Assembly: GCA_034096865.1 (NCBI GenBank)
Contig: JAWQFJ010014766.1
Location: forward strand, 17,501-35,000
Direction of reading: 5' to 3'
Length of the DNA: 17,500 nucleotides
Origin: Theodoxus fluviatilis
Lineage: Eukaryota; Mollusca; Gastropoda; Cycloneritida; Neritidae
A program made the position numbers and the translations under genes. Shown piece after piece: positions 1 to 9,282 of this stretch (positions are counted from its first letter, which is position 1; each line of letters starts with the position of its first letter). The notes under the pieces were generated by a model. It searched no databases, was not told the origin of the DNA, and saw only the letters and a list, made by a program, of their open reading frames with translations.

Positions 1-30
1 ATGAGTCAAAGTTCAAGCTCCCCTATACAG

Positions 31-163
31 AAGGCAGACCCAGAGATCCTGAAGTGGCGCCACCTGGACTTCCTGGACATTCTGCTGACCACCAGAGATG
101 ATCAGGGGAAGGGGCTGACTGACAAGGAGATCAGAGACGAGGTGGACACCTTCACCTTTGAAG
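31..163 (+). CDS. CYP4 gene A, exon A1 (linker and start of I-helix)
   Basis: Encodes [19 protein letters not shown], then [19 protein letters not shown] and DTFTFE, ending in the first base of the Gly codon (phase 1). The [10 protein letters not shown] and [11 protein letters not shown] stretches are typical of CYP4 proteins just before the oxygen-binding I-helix. The start is set by a pyrimidine-rich acceptor ending in CAG at 28-30; gene B has the same acceptor and the same exon length of 133 bp. The donor is GC (164-165), not GT: only this border joins in frame to GHDTT of the next exon. The in-frame ATG at position 1 lies in the preceding intron and is not a real start. Confidence 0.9.
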
Positions 164-3100
164 GCAGGTCTCCTCAGCTGGGGATGCCCGTGTCTATAGC
201 TGTCTCTAAAGAGTGTTGTCCTGTGATGGGATTTGTGATGTTTGGCATCATGTAGAACTAGTCTATTGTAGAGGTGAAGAAGACACTGTTTGCATTGAAA
301 GTAGTCTCTCCAGAGTGTTCATGGTAGTGCCACATAGAATTACTGCTACACTTCATCTCCAGTAATGCAGTATCACACTGAGAAGCATGATTATATCTAG
401 TGTTAAAAGTGAGTCACCTAGTCTCTGGGTACTGTTTCAAAGAACTGTCACATAACACTCGTGTAGTCTGCATTTCCACAACATAGAGAAAGAATGCTTG
501 TAGTATTTTACTGCATGAAACTGAGGCGTAATCTCCAGAATTTGATGTGCTAGTCAAAAGGAATCGAAAGGGCGTTTTCAGTCTTTCTTAGAGTTATTGC
601 TGTAATCAAACAGGAGTTTGTATTATAATTAAAATGAAACCGCAGGCAGTGTCAGGTTTCGGAAACAGATTTATTACTAGAACTGACTTGGACATTGAGT
701 ATGACTACAGCTATTACTTACACAAAACCAGAAAAGTCCATCCCATTCCCTTTGACTAGCATTTTGTAGTTCTGGGGAACAAACCGTGAAGAAAGTGAAC
801 ACTTTTACCCTTGATGGCTTATCTCTAAAACAACATAAAAACTTCATTAACAGTGAACGGCTGTTGTGTATGTGTTATTGCATAGCGTGGCCGCTCTTTG
901 AATGCATGGTAGAGACTAGAATGTTTTTAATGCACATAAACTTTTTTGGTCCACAAAACAGGAAATTCCTTCTCCTTCTAACAGAATATATTTTCAGCAA
1001 CAAATGCATAATCTGTACACTGTACTGCTTCTCAAGACTAAATCTAGTGCACTTTATGGACTACTTGACTTGCTAGTGTCTCTCACAAAGAATAACTCCA
1101 AAGTTTTTCTTCCATTGTGGTAATGTAGACTACCAGCCTTTCCTCAAACTCCTTGAAGTCCCTTGTCCCAGTGTGTCCAGTTTAGCCACTTTGTCCCACA
1201 TGCATGCTTTCCATCTGGCATGTATGATGTGCAGTGTAAAGTTACTTTCTGTCGAGCTTTGTTGTAAGTGATGCCTTTGCATTGGTGTCATGTGTAATGA
1301 TTAATGGCTTGTTCTCAGGTCATGACACCACGGCCTCTGCCATCAGCTGGACGCTGTACTGTCTGGCCAAGTACCAGGAAGAGCAGGAGCGAGTTTTCCA
1401 AGAGACGGAGATGCTGTTTGCAGAGGGGGAAGATGTGCAATGGTATGGTATCTTATTTGTGTGTGCTCTTAATGGAATTCGTGAGATTCTCTTGGAATGT
1501 ATTTCATTGCTGTTGATTGCTAACCATGTAACCACAAGAATTGGCCAGTTATAGATTTCATGCATAAACCCCTCACACTGATGTGTTTTGATAACTCAAA
1601 TTTATCAAAAAAGAAATTGAAGTGAGAGGGAAAACACAGCAGATAAAACACAGAGGAAGAGTGCAAAATTCATAACACAATGACATCCCTGTACTACCCA
1701 TGATTACAATGCCTAACCCAGCAATTATTCACGCATCAGCAGAAGATGCATCTATTGTGGAAATACATAGTTTGGAGAAGTCTATCAAATTTATTTGTGG
1801 GGTTCTTAGCTCAAAAAGGATGTTTAGTTGAAGCATCGCATTATCTTCGCAGCCTGCACTCATGGTTGGTTGGTTGGTTTCTGCAACTTTGTCTTGAACA
1901 ATGATTAAGAATTCAGAAAGACGTCAGAATCAGGGTAGCATGCTGCCATAGGTGCCTTCCTGATGAGTTTTGTCCAAATTTGTACACAAATACGAAGGCC
2001 TGATGTGGTATTTATTTAGATCATAATTTGATCAGGTGTCTAAGAATGTTTCCACCTAAATTTACGAGAGCACTCTGAGAGCGCAATCCTCTGCCAAGGA
2101 AGCCAAAATGTCTCTTCCATGGCCTGTTCATGAATATTCACGCACGTTCTGCTAGCCAGGCCTGATGTTACAAAGGTAGGTTCATTTTAGCACCTGCTAG
2201 TGATCTGAGTTTGGAATGCACATGCCTGCAGAATGAATAGTTTGATGTGTAATAAAATATCTCTTTATGAATCAATTCCAAAACTAGATCACATATAACC
2301 TCCAAAATTTTATGGAAAGTTCCTTTGGTGAAACCCTGACCTTCCACCAAATTTAATCAGAATCCATTTTGAACACACCAACCAACCAACCAACCAACCA
2401 ACCAACCAACCAACCAACCAACCAACCAACCAACCAACCAACCAACCAACCAACCAATGAACTGAAGAACATAACTTCCTTGGCAGAGTTAATTAAAACC
2501 AATTGATACCAATTACTACAAATGTCAGGTTCAGTCACTGACAGGAAACAAGGCAGACCAGCCAGTCAAGTACTTCCTACTGAACAGCAATGGCCCACAC
2601 ACTCCGATTCCAAAGTCCTACCTCCTATGCAATATGGAAATAACTTTCATGACCTCTCAACCATGACACTTTCAGAGAAAGCTCCTTTAACTGTGGCTTG
2701 GCAGGGAGGGTCTGACCCAGCTGCGCTACACCACCATGTTCCTCAAGGAGGTGATGCGTACCCACCCACCCGTGCCACTGGTCAGTCGAGAGCTGACAGC
2801 GGACATGGAGCTGGATGGGGTATTGGTGCACAAAGGAGCCTTTGTTGATATCAACTTCTATCAGCTGCACCGGCACCCTAAAGTGTGGCATGATCCCAAG
2901 GTGAGAGTGACACCATCACTGCAAATATTGCTGTCACATGCTGGAGCACTGGGGTGCGTTGCTTAGCCTACTAGTTGCCAACTAATTTTTCACTAGCCAG
3001 CTAGGCAATGGCCAATCATCAATTGGCAATGTGGAATGGCTGCGTCCAGGCACAAGAGGTGGTGGAGAAGTTGCTGTTTGATGAAGTAAAGGATGCTACA

Positions 3101-5421
3101 GACATCAAACCAGTTTTCCAACTGATTGAACCTACCATGGAGACATCTCATATGGCACGGGAACTGTGTCAAAGAAAAGAAAGCAATCCAAGCTCACGCG
3201 TAGACAATGTTGTCCAAAATGTTATGCCTTGATAAGCTCTGGATCAATCCAAGGGGCATGTCAGAGAGCATACATGTACAGTGTATTGATGTTCCGTAGT
3301 GTGTGCTACAATTTTTTTTTGGGGGGGACAATGTTTCTCCAGAAATAACATTGTACACATACTCCTCAAAATATACAAATGAACACTTGAACAGCAAATA
3401 CTTCCGTGTATGTACACTTTTCCATCACCAGACAGTGACACGCTCATCTCATGCACTGCCATCTGTGAACAGCAACCCAATGGGCATGATCTCCGCCATA
3501 TTGAATTATTCCACTAGACATTACCAAGTATCTCTTCTCCTTGTGGGAGAGAAGTTGTGGGAGGCACACTCGTTTCATGCGTTACTTGCATTCATTGCAA
3601 GTCCATGCAGGATGCTAGTGTAAGCAATGCATCCCTGTCATTAACAAACTGGTGATTCACCCATGTAGTTATGAAGGAATCTCATGTACCTCTGATTAAG
3701 ACCAAATTGTTCCTTAAGGATTGATAGACTGCTTTCCCTATATCTTGACAGAAATAGTGCCAGACTAACATGACAAGTCAATAACTTTCAGAAGAGAATA
3801 GGTCGACAAGATTTCCCCCTCATGTCTACTTGCAGATGCAGGTTTCCTAGAGAGAAAGTTGCATAGAATTGCATGAGCATAGGAATCTCTGCCATGCAAA
3901 CTCAGTCCAATAAGGCACCATGAACACAGATGTATCTGTGGACAGTGCTGGCTGTGTGCTTGTTGCAGGAGTTCTGTCCCGACAGATTTGACCCAACCAA
4001 GACAGTGGGGAAAGACCCATACAACTTCCTTCCATTTGCTGCTGGACCACGGTGAGTGGGATTAATGTCTCATTTAGCTGCACTGAAAATGAAATGCCGA
4101 GTAGATGGTTCACGTCCATTAAAGACACAGAATGAAAGACGCATGATGATTAATAATGTTTAAGAATTGTGAAAAAAAGAAGTTTAAAGCTCATTTTAAA
4201 AGGGTCGAGCTATCTTCATATTTAGCGCACTGCTGTTGTTTGTTTTTGCTTGGTGACTGGATATGTTTTGATTTAAACAATTATGCTAAATTGTTTGTAA
4301 TTTCGAATACATGACTTAAGCTGTGCTTTCACTTGGATGCACACATTATTTGGTACTGCATCTGCACTTAAAACAAAATGAAATATTTTTTCCTGTTAAC
4401 TTTATAACAATTACTTTTGGAGACTTTAAAATGTGCCTAGCTGAGGCTAAGTTGCAAGGGCAACCTGAAGAAAAACCTGAAATGGTAGTCATACTATGCC
4501 ATGCCAGCTTGTTGCCTGAGCTAACAGACAGGTCAGTGTGGTCATCTCACAGCTCCAGAGCAGATACTGCCTTTTGGCAAGACCACAGAGATCATTTTGC
4601 TGCAGTAAGAGATAGGTGACACTGTAACAGTGCCCACTACAATCCAAGCCAAGGACTTGGCTGATTCTCCGTCTGCTGACATCAAGGTGCTTATGACCAT
4701 GAACCAAGGTCCCCAATGCTCACCATAAATAGTTTGCATTGAGTTTTTTACCATGACCCACAACTAAAAAAAGGAAAGGAAGAGTTGGACTACAGTGAGC
4801 ATAATACAAGTGGGTAACACTGCATTTGAGATGCACGATGGGCAAATGAAGCTTGTCATGGTAATGTTGGTGTCATGAGTTCCCTCATGTTGACGTTGAT
4901 ATATTGATATGTGCATTCCTTTTCCTTGCTTCTCCACTTTGATGTGTGTTCATTCTCATCTTTTATTCAACCAACAGAAACTGTATTGGCCAGAACTTTG
5001 CCATGAACGAAATCAAAGTGACTGTTGCCAAGGTGCTTCACAAGTGAGTTTGACTATTTAGTAATGTCTATTGCATGTATCTGTTGATTGAAGTAAAGAT
5101 TTGATTAATTGTTTGTGACTTTAACCTGGAAACAAAGTCATGAAATCACTTATAGTTTTGCTAATGATTTTCAAAATGTTTTGGAACAGAGAAATTATTT
5201 TCAAAACTTTAAAAGAACTATCTTTAACGTCATTTGAGTATCGGCTTCACATTAGTGTTGGCAACACAGACTTTTGCAAGCAGTTGACAAGGAACCTTTG
5301 TCTTTCTATGAACAGGTTCCATGTGGACGTGGACCCCAAGAGAGTTCCTGTGATCCATACAAGTGTGATTCTTCGCAGTGAGAATGGGATCCACCTCCAC
5401 CTGACACCCAGAAAGAGCTAG
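31..5421 (+). CDS. Cytochrome P450 family 4 (CYP4), gene A, C-terminal half, six exons
   Basis: Joined exons 31-163, 1319-1442, 2705-2900, 3969-4051, 4978-5043 and 5316-5421 read through in one frame to a TAG stop, giving about 235 residues, roughly the C-terminal half of a ~500-residue P450. Visible in order: the CYP4 I-helix signature [13 protein letters not shown], including the Glu that binds heme covalently in many CYP4 enzymes; K-helix ExxR as KEVMR followed by THPPVP; PDRF; and the heme loop PFAAGPRNCIGQ with the thiolate Cys codon at 4982-4984. All key residues are intact, with no frameshift or stop, so the gene looks functional. The N-terminal anchor and 5' exons lie left of the window. 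By family it is an ER membrane monooxygenase using NADPH-P450 reductase, usually for omega-hydroxylation of fatty acids or eicosanoids or for xenobiotic oxidation; the substrate is not inferable. It is convergent with paralogue gene B. Confidence 0.93.
164..1318 (+). other. Intron 1 of gene A (GC-AG)
   Basis: Opens with GCAGGTCTCCTCAGCT and ends TTGTTCTCAG. The GC donor is required by the reading frame. The first ~25 bases match the corresponding intron of gene B closely. The rest is AT-rich with no gene, repeat array or RNA that I can recognise. Confidence 0.75.
1319..1442 (+). CDS. CYP4 gene A, exon A2 (I-helix, oxygen activation)
   Basis: Starts after the TTCTCAG acceptor and completes Gly to read [20 protein letters not shown], then [21 protein letters not shown], ending in TG of a Trp codon (phase 2; donor GTATGG). 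The GHDTT core is the I-helix threonine motif that delivers protons to heme-bound oxygen. Length is 124 bp as in gene B, and the encoded peptide is identical there: only four silent differences are seen. This makes it the most conserved exon of the pair. Confidence 0.92.
1443..2704 (+). other. Intron 2 of gene A
   Basis: GT-AG intron of 1262 bp. It contains a short TTGG run (1864-1880) and the 80 bp CCAA array at 2378-2457. Its last 12 bases (TGTGGCTTGGCA, then G) are shared with gene B. No coding segment is supported. Confidence 0.75.
2378..2457 (+). repeat. (CCAA)20 microsatellite
   Basis: About 20 uninterrupted copies of CCAA. On the other strand it reads as a Trp-Leu-Val-Gly repeat, which is an artefact of the array and not a protein. 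Confidence 0.95.
2705..2900 (+). CDS. CYP4 gene A, exon A3 (K-helix ExxR, beta-1 region)
   Basis: Begins after GGCTTGGCAG; the first G completes Trp, then [18 protein letters not shown] and [12 protein letters not shown]. The ExxR Glu and Arg codons are at 2748-2750 and 2757-2759. The exon continues through [20 protein letters not shown] and ends at PKVWHDPK, phase 0, donor GTGAGAG. It is 196 bp, equal to gene B. After HPPVP it differs from gene B at about 18 of 47 positions; this part includes what is substrate recognition site 5 in P450s, so the two enzymes may differ in specificity. Confidence 0.93.
2901..3968 (+). other. Intron 3 of gene A
   Basis: GT-AG intron of 1068 bp. It holds a 74-codon open stretch at 3008-3232 with no recognisable family and a T9G7 tract (3312-3327). 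The open stretch has no splice or motif support and is left as non-coding or as an old repeat fragment. Confidence 0.7.
3969..4051 (+). CDS. CYP4 gene A, exon A4 (PDRF motif, first part of heme loop)
   Basis: Starts after GTTGCAG and reads [18 protein letters not shown] then [10 protein letters not shown], with the final Arg codon split (phase 2, donor GTGAGT). It contains the PERF-type motif as PDRF and the F-A-A-G-P-R half of the heme-binding loop. The intron that follows interrupts the heme loop between Arg and Asn-Cys, a position shared with gene B. Length is 83 bp in both genes. Confidence 0.93.
4052..4977 (+). other. Intron 4 of gene A
   Basis: GT-AG intron of 926 bp splitting the heme loop codons. 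AT-rich; near 4648 there is a small palindrome AGCCAAGGACTTGGCT. Nothing else recognised. Confidence 0.75.
4978..5043 (+). CDS. CYP4 gene A, exon A5 (heme-ligand cysteine, L-helix)
   Basis: Follows CCAACAG. The first A completes Arg, then [20 protein letters not shown] and H plus a split Lys codon (phase 2, donor GTGAGT). The Cys at 4982-4984 is the proximal thiolate ligand of the heme iron; [10 protein letters not shown] is the typical CYP4 L-helix. It is 66 bp and differs from gene B by one residue (Val versus Ile). Confidence 0.93.
5044..5315 (+). other. Intron 5 of gene A
   Basis: Short 272 bp AT-rich GT-AG intron with no internal features recognised. Confidence 0.8.
5316..5421 (+). CDS. 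CYP4 gene A, last coding exon A6 with stop
   Basis: Starts after TATGAACAG. The first G completes Lys, then [20 protein letters not shown] and [14 protein letters not shown], then TAG at 5419-5421. The pattern F-x-V-x-x-D then L-R-x-x-N-G-I-x-L-x-L-x-P-R is the C-terminal beta sheet of CYP4 proteins. It is 106 bp as in gene B, but about 12 of 34 residues differ. This segment carries substrate recognition site 6. Confidence 0.92.
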
Positions 5422-5805
5422 ACAGGGAGGTGGCAGCAAACTGATTCTGCTCCTTACTCAGGTCCCAAGTCCAGCAGAGAGACGAAGTTTCAGGACCTCA
5501 GGTAGGGACTGAAACCACATCCCTCTGTTTGATGACCTAGTGGGACGAAGGGCTGGGAAGAGAGGTGGAGGCCAACTGAAAACACAGACTGCTACTGTAG
5601 ATCTTCTATACCTATTGCCATCAGTATTTTTAATGCCAACTATTTCTAGAACTGTAGTATGATTATAACCTCTGATAAGACAACCACTTAACCTCATTTA
5701 TTTTACCTAACCCCTTGTTTTAACTTTTCATCTTGCATTGAAGCTTCTTGTACATAGCCAGTGCCAGTGAAATGTGACATGAATAAAGTGTTATGTTATG
5801 TCATG
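5422..5805 (+). other. 3' untranslated region of gene A
   Basis: Non-coding sequence between the gene A stop and the poly(A) signal region. There is no open frame, CpG is low, and nothing conserved with the gene B 3' side stands out. The end is approximate, placed about 20 bases after the AATAAA. Confidence 0.6.
5782..5787 (+). terminator. Poly(A) signal AATAAA of gene A
   Basis: A canonical AATAAA lies about 360 bases after the stop and is followed at once by a GT-rich stretch (TGTTATGTTATGTCATGTC) that could act as the downstream element. Confidence 0.65.
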
Positions 5806-6474
5806 TCATGTCAAGTCGTGTTGTTATTTACTGCTGGAGTGTGGACCCATTTCTCAGCAGAGAGGCTAGGTCTGGAAGCAGCATAGTGAGTTCTGGAGCA
5901 TTGACAAAGAGCTTCAAGCAGATGTTGTACAGCAGGTGTGCGATTTCCCTGTGACCCAAGATCAGCATGGACATTTGAAAGGTCTACTGTTTGTTTATTA
6001 AGGAGAGTTACCAGTTTTGTTGGAAATTGAGACCATAATTTTGTTCAAGTTTTACATTGTGTGTCTCAAGTTTGTATTAATTTGCTGATAACATTCAAGA
6101 AGTTCAGGTTAGCCAGGCTCTGTCCTTTCATAGCTGCAGTTACAAATGTTTAATGTTTTGTATATTTGTCTGTTTGTTTAACAAGGAAATGATAGTGTTA
6201 GATGCATCTTTCTTACTTGTTCTCAATTGTGGTATGTATGGTTTTGCCCTATTCCATTAACAGAAGGCTGGCATTGACGAACTTTCATTTCTTATCTGAT
6301 GCTGCTCTCTATCAGGAAAGCACTAAACACACCAACATCAACAGAACAACTGTGATGGGAAATTTAGTCAAGTGCCTTCCACTTGTCATATATGGGATTT
6401 AAAAAGTGTGTAGCATCTGGCTAAACACTAATATTTATCAAATTATACAAACAAAAGGTAGCTACAAGAGGCTT
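5806..6474. other. Intergenic spacer, nothing recognised
   Basis: AT-rich, CpG-poor sequence downstream of gene A. I see no gene, tRNA, array or repeat that I can support here. Confidence 0.5.
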
Positions 6475-6977
6475 GTTCAGAAGTACTCAGCGCTGCATGA
6501 GCGCTTCATGTTGGCAATTGAGCGCTCATGCCACTCCTGAACGCCCCAGATTTTGTGCAGCCCTTCACTTGTTAAAGGGGAGGTAAATCTTCTGCGCCCC
6601 ATGTTGTGTTGATAGACGCGAAGAAAGTGTTTTCTTCGCCACAGACATCGTTTATGCACGTTTAAATGTATTCTGCATGAATAAAGTCCACTACGGTGTC
6701 ATCCTTACTTGCCATTACTCGCGCATACAGGGCGCTTGGGGCAAATAAAGCCCGTTCCAGTCCCAAAATGATGTTTCTGAGGGGTATTTAACGCATCGAC
6801 GGCCAGTGCGGGATCAAAGACGCCATTTTGAAATGATGCGAAATCATCCTGCTGCATTTCGGATTGGTGATTCACAGCGCTGCTCAGCGCTGAGTGAATC
6901 GCGCCCCACAATTGCCGTTCAGGAGTGAATCACGTGCAGCGCTGAGTAAGCGCTTTGAAGCACTGTGCCTCCTGAAC
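6475..6977. mobile_element. CpG-rich foldback/MITE-like element with hairpin at each end
   Basis: Each end is a palindromic hairpin bounded by inverted GTTCAG(A/G)AG: left 6475-6542, right 6917-6977. Seven AGCGCT sites sit in or next to these ends (6489, 6500, 6521, 6876, 6886, 6938, 6949). Just inside the right end is another foldback, GATTCAC...GTGAATC (6869-6900). The core has a perfect 9 bp stem, GCGAAGAAA GTGT TTTCTTCGC, at 6618-6639. I count about 30 CpGs here against very few in the flanks. No transposase or long ORF is present and no clear target-site duplication was found, so the class is unknown; a non-autonomous DNA transposon is the best guess. Confidence 0.55.
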
Positions 6978-7327
6978 TCCCCTAGGGTGACTTCAACTGC
7001 AAGACAAGCATTTAACCACTGGTGTATGATAAATGAAGTTATATTCACACTTATCATTTTGGCTATGGTAAATACTGCATTTATTCCAGTCGTGACTCAT
7101 ATATACATTATACATATGTATTAAACAACTTTGGAGCCACTTATTTGTATACACTGAATAAATATGCTACTGTTTCTCTTTGAAATATGACTGCTTTTGT
7201 TTTTATGTTGGTGTTTTACCCTTATAAAGTTTTTGTCGTTTTGTTCTGTCCGCAAGTCAGGCTTATAAATTGTATGCTTCTAAGCTGCCTCTACACTACA
7301 GTAAGAATAAGAAAGAGGCCAGCTCTG

Positions 7328-7427
7328 TGCATGTGTGTGTATGCATGTGTATGTGTGTGTATGCATGTGTGTATGCATGTGTGTGTGTGTGTGAGTGTAT
7401 GCATGTGTGTGTGCGTGTGTGTGTGTG

Positions 7428-7458
<31 letters not shown>
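7328..7458. repeat. TG-rich microsatellite with ATGC interruptions
   Basis: Imperfect (TG)n about 130 bp long, interrupted by ATGCATG motifs and ending in a pure GT run. Open frames crossing it (Cys-Val and Thr-His repeats) are artefacts. Confidence 0.95.
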
Positions 7459-7460
<2 letters not shown>

Positions 7461-7820
7461 GTTTTCATGAAAGAGATCGAGGCCCTAAAGGTGAGGGTGG
7501 GGAGGGGGATCTAGGAGGGAAGCTACTGGTAACAAGAACTGAAAGAACTCCTAAGGATGTAAAATGGCTGCAGACATAGATCAGCGTAAAAGCTCTGTTT
7601 AATGGAAATCATCCCAAACATTTGCTTCAGACATTAGCAGGTACAACTCCTCTCATGAAAAGACTACTGTATATGATTGACTGTAGAAGCCCCACAATTT
7701 GACATGTAACAAACTCTATGAGCATTAGATTATGACATCTAATTGCTTAAGATTTCCACTCATTATATCCCAAGTCTGAGCAAAGCAAGTAGATACTTGT
7801 ATGATAGGGTCAACTTGTTA

Positions 7821-7920
7821 AATTGTGTTGAATCATCAATACAGTGATGTGGTCACATACAGCTTACATGAATTTTGTTGGAACATCAAAACAGTGATCT
7901 GATCACACACAGCTTATGAA
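7821..7920. repeat. Tandem duplication, 2 x 50 bp
   Basis: 7821-7870 and 7871-7920 align without gaps across the middle: AATTGTGTTG versus AATTTTGTTG, then ACAGTGATGTGGTCACA versus ACAGTGATCTGATCACA, then CAGCTTA. Roughly 80% identical by eye. Confidence 0.75.
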
Positions 7921-8400
7921 GAACAGGGATACAAGATAATTAAAATTTACAGTAGTGAAAATCTGCCCGCAAAAGCGAATAAAAATTATGGCACAATGGT
8001 CACTTGGACACAATTTGCATAAGCATTCTAATGGACATTATTTTTCCTGACTTCAATCAAGATAATACATAAAAATAAGAATATAAACAAGAGGGGTGAA
8101 AAGTATGGTATTATGATCATTCAAACAACCACAACATTATTCAGTTGATGGACATGACATTTCCTCACTTAAATCCAAATATTTCACAACAAGAATGTAA
8201 TAATTGAGGTCATGCATATTCTGAATATAACCAATACAAAGATAAGAATATCGGGGGGGTAATTGTCAATGCACTGTTTTTCACACAATGATATTTCACC
8301 CACACTTGGGCCTCAAAACAGTTTTCACTTGACTCCCTGATCACTGGGCATAATCAGACATTTCCTAGGCCAAAAAATATATAGTTGTGGTCAAGGTAAC
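7921..8400. other. AT-rich spacer with weak internal repetition
   Basis: No gene seen. Two segments around 8031 and 8147 resemble each other (ATGGACAT...TTTCCT.ACTT.AATC), hinting at an old ~118 bp tandem repeat; this is weak. Confidence 0.35.
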
Positions 8401-8690
8401 ATGGCTACAACAACAAAAAGAGTCGGTAGGTCGGTCTGATTTTTTTTATGAGTTCAGATCGAACATAAACCAAACATTCATTAAAAATGCTTTTTTTAAA
8501 CTTAAATTGTGGATTCCCTGAGGGCTCATAAGGCAGGGAAGATGGGACAGCAAGCAGTTTGTTGTTTACCTTCAATTTTTTCTTTTTTTTTATGATTGGA
8601 AAAAGTTAAGGGTTGGCAACAACAAGAAAAAAGATTGGTCGGGTTACCATAACTTTTTTTTTTTTTGGGGGGGGGGGGGGAAATAGCACC
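8401..8690. repeat. Degenerate repeat pair with poly(T)/poly(G) tracts
   Basis: CAACAAAAAGAGTCGGTAGG near 8408 and CAACAAGAAAAAAGATTGGT near 8628 are related, and both run into CGGTC- or GGTCGGG-type sequence followed by a T tract. The second ends in T13G14 (8654-8680). It looks like two copies of one short element. No coding potential. Confidence 0.45.
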
Positions 8691-8700
8691 AGAGGACAAT

Positions 8701-8800
8701 GACAGACAGAGAGGGCACACACAGTCGGGTACCACCAGCACCTCCACACTGGGGAGTACTCCAATCTGATGCAGTCTCATGGGCTGATGGCACTACAGGG
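8701..8800. repeat. SINE-like fragment related to 16605-16690
   Basis: The block starting GGCACACACAGTC and continuing to TACTCCAATCTGATGC aligns with 16605-16690 (GACACACACAGTC ... CATTCCAACCCAATGC), at roughly 65 to 70% identity by eye, same orientation. A dispersed repeat, probably part of a SINE. Confidence 0.5.
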
Positions 8801-9282
8801 TGCCAACACTTCCCCCCAGGAGCAACCAATGCACATCAAAGAGAAACGTGCAAGAATATAAACATCTCCTGAATTTTCACGGGCATGCTGGAGAGAGCAA
8901 GGCATCACGAAATGTATCCAGTAGCATGTTTCACGTGCATAATTCAATTACAACCAATACAAGTCTACTTTCAGGGCAGAAGTAGGTCGCACTGAGACTT
9001 CAGAACATTCACCCCGACACTGGGACTTGTGGGTTCACAATGATCACAAGACAGGCTGTAGTGCATGGAAACAAATAAGTACATCAATCAAGATGGGAAT
9101 CAAGATGGCATATAATACACGACATATATTTTTCTGTCACAACTTGTGGAAATTCCGTTTATCTTCATGTGGAAGTATTGACTGACTATTGACTGAATTA
9201 AACCTAAGTACAACACAATCAACAATCATTCCTTATTGATAAGGAAATCAATTTAACTAGCTGGAACGAGTAAAAGTCATCA

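Noticed and set aside
1..30. In-frame ATG at position 1 as the start of gene A
   Set aside because: The segment is the pyrimidine-rich end of an intron. In gene B the matching sequence has one extra base creating an in-frame stop, and exon B0 joins directly to the codon after the CAG acceptor.
2353..2538. Minus-strand open frame with Trp-Leu-Val-Gly repeats
   Set aside because: Entirely produced by the CCAA microsatellite.
2522..2848. 108-codon plus-strand frame overlapping exon A3
   Set aside because: Wrong frame of the exon; the P450 frame is the one with KEVMR and HPPVP.
3008..3232. 74-codon open stretch in gene A intron 3 as an extra exon
   Set aside because: Exons A3 and A4 join in frame without it, gene B has no counterpart, and no motif is recognised.
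7187..7579. 130-codon plus-strand frame rich in Cys-Val
   Set aside because: Produced by the TG microsatellite; no start context, splice support or domain.
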